NCBI GenBank assembly: GCA_947167455.1
Contig: CAMVIB010000006.1
Location: 1-64,000, forward strand
From: an uncultured Prevotellaceae bacterium
Lineage (GTDB): Bacteria > Bacteroidota > Bacteroidia > Bacteroidales > Bacteroidaceae
DNA: 64,000 nucleotides
Direction: 5' to 3'
The stretch's first letter is position 1. Each line of letters begins with the position of its first letter. The notes beneath the pieces are model-generated. The model was not told the DNA's origin. It saw only the letters and a list, made by a program, of their open reading frames with translations, and made no database searches. This document shows positions 30,461 through 39,900 of this stretch, piece after piece. The translations under genes and the position numbers were made by a program.

Positions 30461-31897
30461 CTACTCGGAGATGCTGCCGCCGCCGAGAGTCTGGTAGAGC
30501 TCTATCGTGGCGGAGATGATGGCATACCTGTTGGCGAGTTGACCGAGCTGTGCGTTGAGCAGTCCTGTCTGTGCCGTGAGAACGTTGAGGTAGTTGACCT
30601 GTCGCGAGACGTTGTCCTTGTAGAGTGCCGTCGTGGCATCTACGGCGTCCTGCATTGCCACGATCTGCTGAGCTATCAGAGTGCTCTTCCCTTCTGCCGT
30701 CTGTAGCTTGACGAGAGCGGTGTTCACCTCGTTGCCGGCAGTGATGAGTGCGTGTTCGAAGCCAATCTTTGCCTCCATCTGCTGCATCTCTGCCACTCTC
30801 TTCTGTGCACGCAGGCGTCCGTTCTGGAATAGTGGCTGCACCAGTTGTCCGAGTGCGTTCCAGAGCCACTTGCCCGGGTTGAGCTCTATGCTCTGCCCGT
30901 TGTTGGTGAATCCGAGCGTACCTGTGATGGAGAGCGATGGGTAGAATGCCGACTTGGCAATATTGACGGCATAGAAAGCCGATGCGAGTTTCAGCTCCGC
31001 CTGCTTGACATCGGGGCGGTTCTGCAGCAGTGCGATGGGCAGCCCCGTCTTGATGGCCGGAGCCTGGAAAGTGTTGATACTGCTGCGGTCGATGTGGTGG
31101 GGTGTCTCACCGAGCAGTGTGCACATCCCGTTCTCTGCCTCCACGATGGCCTGGCGCAGGTCGAGGAGGTTGGCCTCCACGCTGAGACAGTTAGCCTCGC
31201 TTTGTGCCACGGCAGCCTTGTTGCTACGTCCTGCCTCCATGAGCTTGCGCGTCAGTTCAACGCTCTGGCGCCAGTTCTGCGCCGTTTGTTCGCTGACCGC
31301 CAGCTGTGCATCGAGCATGCAAAGTGAGTAGTAGATGTTGGCAATGTTTGCCACGAGTGCCTGATGAACGGCCTGTCGTGCCGCACGTGCCTGCTCTACT
31401 CCCACCTCAGCCTTCTTCTTGTTGTTGCGCAGGTTCCCGATGCTGCCTATCTGCCATGAGGCGGTGAGAGGTACGGTGTAGAACTTCAGAGGCTTGCTCC
31501 AGTCCATGCTGCTGAGCTGTCCTTGTGGCGCAATGGCGAGACTCGGTATGTATGCGAGCTTAGAGCACTTGAGATATTCCTGTGCCTCCTGTATCTGTAG
31601 GTCAATCTGTCGGATGCTGGCGTTCTGTGTTAGTCCTCTCTCGATGAGTTGCTGCAGCTTGGGGTCGGTGAAGAACTCACGCCAAGCCTTGGCTCCGAGC
31701 CCTTGCTCATCCTGTCCTGTCTGTGCGTTGCCATACAGCCCCTCGGTGGGGATGTCTGTCGGACGTTCATAGTTCTTGTAGAGTCCGCACGAGGTGAGCA
31801 TAAATACTGCGCAGGTCAGTAAGAGAGTCGAGCCACCCCTCACCCTCCCTTTGAGGGAGGGGGTGGCATGTATTCGACGGTATGAATTCATGTTCAT
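30461..31897 (-). CDS. RND efflux outer-membrane factor lipoprotein
   Basis: A TolC/OprM-type channel of 478 residues that would form the outer-membrane exit of a tripartite efflux pump. A lipoprotein signal with lipobox LTSC (about residue 37) is followed by two OEP repeats of coiled-coil and beta segments (KAWREFFTDPKLQQLIERGL, and NRPDVKQAELKLASAFYAVN). The signal-peptide n-region TPSLKGRVRGG is encoded by an imperfect palindromic repeat (31833-31866). It is third in the adaptor-pump-channel operon, 6 bp after the pump gene. Confidence 0.92.
   Translation of the reverse strand: MNMNSYRRIHATPSLKGRVRGGSTLLLTCAVFMLTSCGLYKNYERPTDIPTEGLYGNAQTGQDEQGLGAKAWREFFTDPKLQQLIERGLTQNASIRQIDLQIQEAQEYLKCSKLAYIPSLAIAPQGQLSSMDWSKPLKFYTVPLTASWQIGSIGNLRNNKKKAEVGVEQARAARQAVHQALVANIANIYYSLCMLDAQLAVSEQTAQNWRQSVELTRKLMEAGRSNKAAVAQSEANCLSVEANLLDLRQAIVEAENGMCTLLGETPHHIDRSSINTFQAPAIKTGLPIALLQNRPDVKQAELKLASAFYAVNIAKSAFYPSLSITGTLGFTNNGQSIELNPGKWLWNALGQLVQPLFQNGRLRAQKRVAEMQQMEAKIGFEHALITAGNEVNTALVKLQTAEGKSTLIAQQIVAMQDAVDATTALYKDNVSRQVNYLNVLTAQTGLLNAQLGQLANRYAIISATIELYQTLGGGSISE
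31833..31866. repeat. Palindromic repeat inside a signal-peptide coding region
   Basis: An imperfect hairpin with inner arms CCCTCCC and GGGAGGG around TTTGA, outer arms CCACC and GGTGG, and a 5-nt bulge. Read as protein it gives SLKGRVRGG in the n-region of the channel lipoprotein. It resembles short palindromic repeats scattered in Bacteroidota genomes. Confidence 0.55.
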
Positions 31898-31903
31898 ATA
31901 GTA

Positions 31904-34900
31904 TTAATGTGTTATGTTGTCGTTTTCTTCTTGGGCTGCCTGCTTCTCTTGCTGGCTGTGAGCTTTCTCCTTGAGGAACTGCTGGTCGGCCTCGACCTTC
32001 ATGGCGGGGCGTATCTTCTCCTGCAGGTACTCGAAGAAGATGAAGAAGACGGGCACGGTGAAGAGAATGGCCGCCGTGCCGACGATCATGCCTCCGACGA
32101 CGCTGATGCCTATGGTGCGGTTGCCGTTGGCGCCGGCACCGGCGGCTGCCACCAGTGGCAACATGCCGAGCACGCAGGTGAGCACGGTCATCAGGATGGG
32201 GCGCAGGCGTGCCTCGGAGGCGGCGTAGGCGGCCTCCACGATGCCCATGCCCTTGCGGCGGCGCTCCAGTGCGAACTCGGTGATGAGGATGGCCGTCTTG
32301 GCCAGCAGGCCGATGAGCATGATGACACCTGTCTGAAGGTAGATGTTGTTCTCCACCTGGCCGATGACGTACATGTCGGAACCCGTGAACATGCGGCCCA
32401 GACCCACGGACACCTGATTCCACAGCCAGGCAAGGCCGAAGCTGCCCATGAGGCCGGCAGGCACGGAGAGGATGACGGCGAACGGCACGAGGAACGACTC
32501 GTAGAGGCATGAGAGGATGAGGAAGATGAGCACCACGCAGATGGCATAGATGAGGATGGTCTGGTTGCTGCCCATGGTCTCATACTCCTCGCGCGAGATG
32601 CTGCCATACTCGTAGGTGATGTGGTCGGGCAGCGTCTGACGGCGCACTTCCTCGATGGCCAGCATGGCGTCGGAGGTGGTGTAGCCCTGTGCCGGCTGCA
32701 CCATGCACGAGATCTCGGAGAAGAGGTTGAAGTGCTTGTCTATCTCGGGGCCGAGGATAGGTGTGAGCTTGGCAAACTGCGATATGGGTGCCATGCCCTT
32801 GCCGCTGCGCACGTACATGTTGGAGATGTCGGCTTCGGTGGTGCGGTATTTGGGGTCGGTCTGCAGCATGACGCGATACACCTTGCCGAACTGGTTGAAG
32901 TTGCTCACGTAGGCACCGCCCAGGTATCCGCTCATGGCCGAGAGCACGGCCTGCGGCGAGATGCCGGCGAGCTTGCACTGTGCGGCATCCACCTCGACCT
33001 GGTACTGCGGGAAGTTGCGGGCGTATGAGGTCATGGCCATCTGTATCTCGGGGCGCTCGCCCAGCACGCGCAGGAACTCCTGCGTCTGCTCAAGGAACAC
33101 ACCCTTGTCGCCGTCGGAACGGTCCTGCAGGTGAAGGTCAACGTTGGAACCCAGGCCATAGCCCGGGATCATGCCCGGCTCGAAGGCAAAGATCTGAGCC
33201 TCGGGGATTTCCTTCATGAACTGGCCCATGAGCATGAGCTTCTTGATGCTGGAGCTGTGCTGCAGGCCGTCGCGCTCGTCCCAGTGCTTGAGTCGCAGGA
33301 TGAGCATGCCGTTGGCAGCACCCTGGCCGCCCATCATGCCGTAGCCGGCGGTGCGCGAGTAGGTGCGTATGTCCTCGTCCTTGTCGATGATTTCCTGCAC
33401 GCGGTCGAGCACGCTCTCGGTGTATGCCAGGTTGCTGCCCGGAGGACAGGTGACATCGACCATGAGCACGCCTTGGTCTTCCTGAGGCACGAGGCCCTTG
33501 GGCAGCGACATCATGAAGAACACGAGCAGCACGACGGCCACGACGAGCGAGAGGGGAGCCACCCAGCGGTGGCCTATGACGCCGCGCAAGTGGCGGGCGT
33601 AGTTGCGGCTGGTGCCGCCATACACCTTGTCGTAGGCCTTGCGGGTGCCGTGGTTGAGGCCGAGCAGCATGCGGCTGACGGGGTTCTTGGCCACGCGGTT
33701 GGCCTTGGCCGGGCGCATGAGCATGGCGCACAGGGCGGGACAGACCACGAGGGCCGAGACGCATGAGATGCCTACGGCCACTGCCAGCGTGACGCCGAAC
33801 TGTGTGTAGAACATGCCTGAGGTGCCGGGCATCATGGTCACGGGGATGAACACGGCCATGAAGACGAAGGTACACGAGATGACGGCCATGGTGACGTCGG
33901 ACATGGCGTCCTTCGTGGCCTTGTAGGCGCTGGTGTAGCCCGCGTCGAACTTGGCCTGCACGGCCTCGACCACGACGATGGCATCATCCACCACGGTACC
34001 GATGGCAAGCACCAGGGCGAAGAGCGTGAGCAGGTTCAGCGTGAAGCCGGCGGCCTGCAGCGCCGCGAAGGTGCCGATGAGAGATATGATGATTGATATG
34101 GAGGGGATGAGCGTGGCGCGGAAGTCCTGGAGGAAGAAATACACCACGAGTATGACGAGGAGGATTGCAATGACGAGTGTCTCCTCGACGTTAGCGATGG
34201 ACTCCAGGAGGAAGTCGTTGCTCGACATCATCTGCTCGAAGTGCAGACCCTTGGGCAGCGTCTTCTCCATCTCGCGCAGGGCGGCGGTGAAGCGGTCGTT
34301 GGTCTCCTTGGCGTTGGCGCCCGAGAGCTGGAAGGCCAGGAACGTCACCGAGGGCTTGCCGTTGAGCTTGCCGCTGAAGCCGTAATCGACCTGGCCCATC
34401 TCCACGTCGGCAACGTCGCGCAGACGCAGCAGCGAGCCGTCGGCCTTGGCCATGATGACGATGTTCTTGAACTCCTCGACCTCCTTCAGACGGCCGGTGT
34501 AGCGCAGGGTGTATTGATAGACGTTATCGACGCCCGCGCCGTGGCCGCCCTCCATGGGCTTCTCGCCCAGACGGCCCACGGCGGCCTCGAGGTTCTGCTC
34601 GGCCAGGCAGCCGGTGATGTCGCTCGGCACGAGACCGTATTGTGCCATAATCTCGGGCTTGAGCCAGATGCGCAGCGAGTAGTTGGCCGAGAGGGCGAAC
34701 ACCTCGCCCACGCCCTGGATGCGCTTGAGCTGCGGCGTGATGTTGATGGCCATATAGTTGCCCATGAAGTTGGCGTCGTACTCTGGCACGTCGCTCACCA
34801 TGGCATCGATCTGCAGCATGGAGGTCTGGCGCTTGAAGGTGGTGACGCCGATCATGGTCACCTCCTGCGGCAGCAGACCCTGGGCCATGCTCACGCGGTT

Positions 34901-35227
34901 CTGGGTGTTCACGGCGGCCATGTCGGGGTTGGTGCCCTGTTTGAAATAGACGGTGATCTGTGCCGTGCCGGAGTTGGTGGCGTTGGAGGTCATGTATGTC
35001 ATGTTCTCCACGCCGTTGATGCTCTCCTCCAGCGGCTGTATGACGGCCTTGGTGACGGTCTCTGCCGAGGCGCCGGGGTATGTGGCGTTGACCACGACCG
35101 TTGGCGGTGCGATGTCGGGGAACTGTTCCACCGGCAGGTTGAAGTAGCTGATGGCGCCAAGCAGCACGATGACGATGGCAATGGACATCGCCATCACCGG
35201 GCGCTTGATGAATATGTTTCCTTTCAT
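31904..35227 (-). CDS. RND multidrug efflux permease (HAE1/AcrB type)
   Basis: Proton-driven inner-membrane pump that exports hydrophobic compounds. At 1107 residues it has the AcrB architecture: an N-terminal helix after MKGNIFIKRPVMAM, porter domain 1, the central TM block with the proton-relay Asp pair in IGTVVDDAIVVVEAVQ, porter domain 2, and the second TM block with the relay Lys in LIGLLAKTAILITEFALERR. The C-terminal 40 residues are charged and glutamine-rich, about 50 residues beyond E. coli AcrB in total length. It lies 30 bp after the adaptor gene. Substrates cannot be told from sequence. Confidence 0.95.
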   Translation of the reverse strand: MKGNIFIKRPVMAMSIAIVIVLLGAISYFNLPVEQFPDIAPPTVVVNATYPGASAETVTKAVIQPLEESINGVENMTYMTSNATNSGTAQITVYFKQGTNPDMAAVNTQNRVSMAQGLLPQEVTMIGVTTFKRQTSMLQIDAMVSDVPEYDANFMGNYMAINITPQLKRIQGVGEVFALSANYSLRIWLKPEIMAQYGLVPSDITGCLAEQNLEAAVGRLGEKPMEGGHGAGVDNVYQYTLRYTGRLKEVEEFKNIVIMAKADGSLLRLRDVADVEMGQVDYGFSGKLNGKPSVTFLAFQLSGANAKETNDRFTAALREMEKTLPKGLHFEQMMSSNDFLLESIANVEETLVIAILLVILVVYFFLQDFRATLIPSISIIISLIGTFAALQAAGFTLNLLTLFALVLAIGTVVDDAIVVVEAVQAKFDAGYTSAYKATKDAMSDVTMAVISCTFVFMAVFIPVTMMPGTSGMFYTQFGVTLAVAVGISCVSALVVCPALCAMLMRPAKANRVAKNPVSRMLLGLNHGTRKAYDKVYGGTSRNYARHLRGVIGHRWVAPLSLVVAVVLLVFFMMSLPKGLVPQEDQGVLMVDVTCPPGSNLAYTESVLDRVQEIIDKDEDIRTYSRTAGYGMMGGQGAANGMLILRLKHWDERDGLQHSSSIKKLMLMGQFMKEIPEAQIFAFEPGMIPGYGLGSNVDLHLQDRSDGDKGVFLEQTQEFLRVLGERPEIQMAMTSYARNFPQYQVEVDAAQCKLAGISPQAVLSAMSGYLGGAYVSNFNQFGKVYRVMLQTDPKYRTTEADISNMYVRSGKGMAPISQFAKLTPILGPEIDKHFNLFSEISCMVQPAQGYTTSDAMLAIEEVRRQTLPDHITYEYGSISREEYETMGSNQTILIYAICVVLIFLILSCLYESFLVPFAVILSVPAGLMGSFGLAWLWNQVSVGLGRMFTGSDMYVIGQVENNIYLQTGVIMLIGLLAKTAILITEFALERRRKGMGIVEAAYAASEARLRPILMTVLTCVLGMLPLVAAAGAGANGNRTIGISVVGGMIVGTAAILFTVPVFFIFFEYLQEKIRPAMKVEADQQFLKEKAHSQQEKQAAQEENDNITH

Positions 35228-35257
35228 AATTGTCTGTGAGGTTAGTGGGGAATTCTA

Positions 35258-36376
35258 CTATTGCACCAGTGCTCCTTCCTTCACCATGCCGGCACCGTCG
35301 GCAATGATCTCATCGCCTTCCTTGAGGCCGGAGAGGACGATGAATTCCTTGCCGTTGTTGTAGGGAGCCACCTCGATGTTGGTGCCTTCGGCTACGCGCT
35401 GGCCGTCCTTGGTCACCACCTTGAACACCTGGTGTACGGTCTGAAGCTGCTTGACGGCCGTGGCAGGCACCACAATGTTGCCTTTGAGGTCAACGGGAAT
35501 CACCACGTTGCCGGTGCTGCCGCTGTGGAGCAGGCCGCTGGGGTTGTTGAACACGGCGCGCAGGCTCACGCTGCCCGTGCTCTGATCGACGACGCCGCTG
35601 GCGGTCTCCACAACACCCGTCTGCTCATACTCCGAGCCATCGACGAGCTGCAGACGCACGGGAGGCATGGCCTTGACGGCGGCTTCGGCGCTGCCGGCTT
35701 CGCGTATCTTGTCGAGCATGGCGGCCTCGTTCATGGAGAAATATACGTACATCTGCTTGTTGTCGGAGACGGTGGTGAGCGGCGTGGGTATGCTGGGGCC
35801 CACGAGTGCGCCGACGCGGTAGGGCAGTGTGCCCACGACGCCGTCGGCGGGGCTGCTGACGGTGGTGTAGCTGAGGCTGTTGGCGGCGTTTGTCACGGCA
35901 GCCTTGGCCTGTGCCACGCTGGCCTGAGCCTGCAGGAAGGCGTTCTGTGCCGTCTGAAGGTCGAAGTCGGACACTACCTGCTGGTCGAACAGGCGCTTGG
36001 TGCTCTCGTAGCTGAGCTTGGCGGTGGCCAGGCCGGCCTCGGCGGCCTGAAGGTTGGCGCGCGCGGTGTTCAGCTGGGCCTGAAATGGCACCTGGTCGAT
36101 GACGAACATGGTCTGGCCCTTGCGCACGCGCTGACCCTCGGTGACGAGCAGCTGCTTGAGGGTGCCGCTCACCTGAGGCAGGATCTGTATGTCCTGACGG
36201 CCGCGGATGGTGGCGCTGTACTTCGTGTCGATGGTGCGGTCCTCAGCATGCACCTTGACAGTCTTGTAGGCCACGGGGGTGGCTTGGCGCTGCTGCTGCT
36301 TGCCAGAGCAGGAGGTCAGCAGCACGAGACCCGTGAGAGCCATTGTGGCTCCGATTGATTTGATGGTTGCTTTCAT
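35258..36376 (-). CDS. RND efflux periplasmic adaptor lipoprotein
   Basis: A membrane-fusion protein (AcrA/MexA type) of 372 residues that joins pump and channel. The signal ends in a lipobox (VLLTSCSGKQQ). It then shows the split barrel-sandwich domain (IRGRQDIQILPQVSGTLKQL and SSPADGVVGTLPYRVG), a helical hairpin (about 100-180), the beta-barrel domain and the membrane-proximal domain. It leads the operon from a well-formed promoter (36451-36482). No regulator gene is adjacent. Confidence 0.94.
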   Translation of the reverse strand: MKATIKSIGATMALTGLVLLTSCSGKQQQRQATPVAYKTVKVHAEDRTIDTKYSATIRGRQDIQILPQVSGTLKQLLVTEGQRVRKGQTMFVIDQVPFQAQLNTARANLQAAEAGLATAKLSYESTKRLFDQQVVSDFDLQTAQNAFLQAQASVAQAKAAVTNAANSLSYTTVSSPADGVVGTLPYRVGALVGPSIPTPLTTVSDNKQMYVYFSMNEAAMLDKIREAGSAEAAVKAMPPVRLQLVDGSEYEQTGVVETASGVVDQSTGSVSLRAVFNNPSGLLHSGSTGNVVIPVDLKGNIVVPATAVKQLQTVHQVFKVVTKDGQRVAEGTNIEVAPYNNGKEFIVLSGLKEGDEIIADGAGMVKEGALVQ

Positions 36377-36450
36377 AAAAAAACTGTTGATTTATAGCTT
36401 TGATAGATAATTTGCCTGTACGCGAAACGATGCTCCCGTGAAATCGGCGG

Positions 36451-36482
36451 CAAAGGTACGGCTTTTTTACGATTCGGCCAAA
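36451..36482 (-). promoter_or_regulatory. Promoter of the RND efflux operon
   Basis: On the minus strand TTTG (36482-36479), a 20-bp gap and TACCTTTG (36458-36451) match the Bacteroidota consensus. It is about 75 bp before the adaptor start. Confidence 0.75.
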
Positions 36483-36699
36483 CAGCGAATTATACTAAAC
36501 TACCACTTTTTTATGCTCAAAAGTTTTTTTTTGCTCTTTTAACATCAATTATGGATGAACGGAGGCGGTTGGCAGCACTCATGTGTACCTTATATTATAG
36601 CGTCGTTGGCACGACCCTGACGGGCATGTGGCAGGCTCCTCAGGGCGGTGAGTTTCTATCCTCTGAGCGATGATGACATGCCCCTTGCAGCTGTGCGCA

Positions 36700-36783
36700 A
36701 CATCCCCTAGGGGAGTTTATAAACTCGCCTAGGCGAGTATTGTAACTCCCCTAGGCGAGTTGTGTAACTCCCCTAGGGGATGT
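36700..36783. repeat. Phased array of CCTAGG palindromes, four 22-bp units
   Basis: Four perfect CCTAGG cores at 36706, 36728, 36750 and 36772, exactly 22 bp apart, each within ACTCsCCTAGGsGAGT. The array starts ACATCCCC and ends GGGGATGT, and the whole 84 bp is an inverted repeat about 36741/36742 (34 of 42 positions pair by my count). Short GCAAC/GTTGC arms (36697-36701, 36792-36796) lie just outside. Same design as 7619-7745. Function unknown. Confidence 0.92.
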
Positions 36784-36831
36784 AATACGGTGTTGCAGAG
36801 CATGCTGCCGATTCGCACTCAGCATATAGAA

Positions 36832-36869
36832 GCGGCCACCGCACAGGGTGTTCCCCATGCGATGGCCGC
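36832..36869 (-). terminator. Possible terminator of the protease gene
   Basis: Stem GCGGCCA (36832-36838) with TGGCCGC (36863-36869), extended inward by four more pairs after one mismatch, about 30 bp past the protease stop. No clear T tract, so tentative. Confidence 0.4.
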
Positions 36870-36900
36870 AGACTCAGGATTCGTAAAAGTATGTTACGCT

Positions 36901-39900
36901 TTATCTCACGATTACCTTTTGATTGTCAGTGACATATAGTCCGGCAGGCAGGCGCAGGCTGGCCTCATGCTCTACGAAGCTGCTCCACACGAGCTGACCG
37001 CTGATGGTGTGTATGCTGACGAACTGCGGCTCGGCCACAACGATGCGCATGGCTCCCAGACCGCCGAAAGCCTGTAGTCGGCTCGTTGCCGACACCTCGG
37101 GAGCTATGTCGTGGATGGCATTGCCGCCATTGGCATCCTGATAGTGGAACGTCTTTGAGACGAGGTAGAACTGCGATATGGTGTGGCAGGCCTGACCCTT
37201 CTGGTTGCTGACGAGGCCGAGGTTGACGGTCGTGGGTTCGGTGAGCATGAACTTGCAGGCGAGTCCGCATGGCGATGATGTCAGGGCTTGAGTGTCTATC
37301 TCATCCCAGTCGGGCAGTGAGTTGCCGGTGCTTACGACAGTCTTTGTCTGTGCCGGCACCCACTCCGTCATCCTGTCGGTCATGGCATAGAACACATAGG
37401 AACCTGCCGGGAGGCTCACGGGCTGGTAGAGCTTGAGACTCTGCACCTGTTCGGCAAAGCCGTCCCATGTCGTGGAGAGGGTGAGGTAGTTGTTCTTGTT
37501 GCCATCGACGTGGAACTCTGTTGTCACGCCGTCGGCGGTGATGCTGTTCTCCTGTTGCCATGGTGAAGCGTCGGTGCCCGTCTGCAGACGCTTGAAGCGA
37601 CTGGTGCCGTTCACGTAGCCCGATGCCGTCTTGAATGGCGCCTTGTAGTTCTTGAGGTATTCCTTGGTGATGTCTTTCTCCTCGTCAAAATTGAGGTAGA
37701 AGATACCCCTCGAACTTGTCCATGCATCGCCATCGGGACCGAAGTTGCTGCGGCGCCCGGGATTGTTGCTTGCGCTCTGATCCTCAACGTCTCCCGAACT
37801 CTGGTTGAAGTTGTAGTAGAGCACGAGGTCAGTGTTTGCCGTGGGTTCGCTGACGGGGTTGTTGGCATACTGCTGCATGAGGTTGGTGGTGAGCCGGCGC
37901 TTCCATACGCGCAGCTCGTCGATGATGGCATTCATGGGTGCCTTGGAGCCTCCCAGACGCAGACACGACCATGCCGGCGTGGAGGTGACGCCTGTGATTT
38001 TCACCGTACTGGTGTAGGGCGTGCCGTCGCGGAAGAACTCTATGGTTCCGCTGCTGTAGGTCATGGCATAGTGATGCCACTCGTTGGTGGTGAGCAGCCC
38101 TGCCATCGACGTGGCGCTCTTGCCGTTGACGGTGACTGTCAGCGACCCGTCGAGGTTGCCGTGCATGAAGAAGGTTGACTCGTCGTCGCCGATGCCTAAA
38201 CAGGATTCGGAGAGCGTGCCGGGGTAAAGCCAGAAGTCGATGGTGAAGGCCGACACCCTGTTATCTCCAAACGGAGCTTTGGCAACGACCTCGTCGTCGC
38301 TGTCGTCGAACTTGAGACCCGTCTCTCCGTCGGCCGAGCATACGTAGATGGCTCGTGTGCGAGTGGTGGTATTGCTGCCTTTGTCGTTGGTGGCTTTCAG
38401 TGATACGGAATACATGCCCGGCTCCTCAATCTTCAGCGTTGAGTTCTGTCCGTTGACGACGTATGTGCTTTGTGGTGATGCCACCGTCCACAGCCATTCG
38501 CTGGGCTCATAGGTGGTGTTGTCGATGAGTTCGATGTCCTCGCCCACGATGGCCACGTTGTTGTGGATGGTGAACGCGGCCTGAGGTGCCACTCTCACTA
38601 CCTCAATCTGCTTCTCCACGCTGCTTGAGCCGGCGGCATTGGTGGCGGTGAGTCGCACGGTGTATGTCCCTGCGGCGAGGTATGTCGCGGCGGCGTTGAC
38701 GGTGCGCATGTTCTCGTTGTCGGCACCCGTGAGTGTCCACTCGTAGGTGCAGTCGTCGATTGGCGTCGAGGTGTTAATGAAGCTCACGTGGTCGCCCACG
38801 GCAACCTCTGGCGTGCTCACGGTGAAGTCGGCCTGCGGTGCGTCCACGGCATTTACGGTGATGGTGCGCTGCTTCTCGGTCGTCTCGCCATTGACGTTTT
38901 TCGTGGCGAGCTTCACGGTCTGTGTGCCGGCCTCGTTGAACACCACGACGGGTTGTGGCGATGCCGATGATGCAATGTCAGCCCCGGTGAACGTCCATGC
39001 CCATTCCAGCGTGCCGGGTGCACAGAGCGATTTCATTGTCACGGCCTTGCCAACCGAGACTGACGTCGGCAAGCTGAAGTCTGTGGCTGCCGCCGCGCTG
39101 AACGCCAGGTCGTCGATGACAGCCGTGGTGGCCGAGGCAGGGTTGGTGATGGTGGCGTCGTTGCCGCTCACGGCATCGACGAGGAACTTGGTGGTGCCTT
39201 CCTCGCGTGTGTCCATCTTGTAGTAGTATGCCAACGTCTTCTCGAGAGCAGGGTAGTAGAATGTCTCCTTCATGGCCTTCTTGACCTGTGCGGCCGTGCG
39301 TGCCTCGTTCCAGATGCGCAACTCATCGATGGCCCCGTTCCATGGTGCAGGATAGGTCTCCTTGTATGACGTCGTGGTGCCTTCGGTCTGACCGAGCGTG
39401 AGGTTGCCCACGCTGCCCACGGTGTTGCTCCATCCTGAGGCACACTGCAGGAAAGTGGTGCCGTCAACATATACGTTGAGGTTTCCGGCTTTGGCGGTTA
39501 TGGCCACATGCTGCCATGTATCGGCCTTGAGGGTCCTGGAGCTGGTATTGCAGTCGCCTCCGTCGAAGCCCACTTCCACCTTCCTGGTCTTGTTGACCTT
39601 GAAGAAGAACTTGCCCGACGATGCTTTGATGCCGAAGTTGTCGGCCGTGGCCGAGAGAGCGCTGGGCTTGAGCCAGAACTCTATGGTGAAGGCGTTGGTG
39701 CTGCCCTCGTTGTAGTGTGGAACCGTGATTTGTGCTCCATCGCTGAGCTGCAGGCCGATGTTGGCAGCTGTGGCGGGGTCGCCGTTGTGTCGGGTCGCTA
39801 TGCCCGACTTGGCGCTCTCGCAGTCGTTGCCGTTGATGTCGTATATGGCCGTGACGGCGTAGTTGCCAGGTTCGGCAGCGGTGGTGCTGGTGGTTCCGCC

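Larger units (their letters stand above)
36377..36900. other. 524-bp intergenic gap between efflux operon and protease gene
   Basis: Holds the efflux promoter, an A/T-rich stretch (36470-36550), the second CCTAGG palindrome array (36700-36783) and a probable terminator of the protease gene (36832-36869). I see no coding capacity in the rest. Confidence 0.6.
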
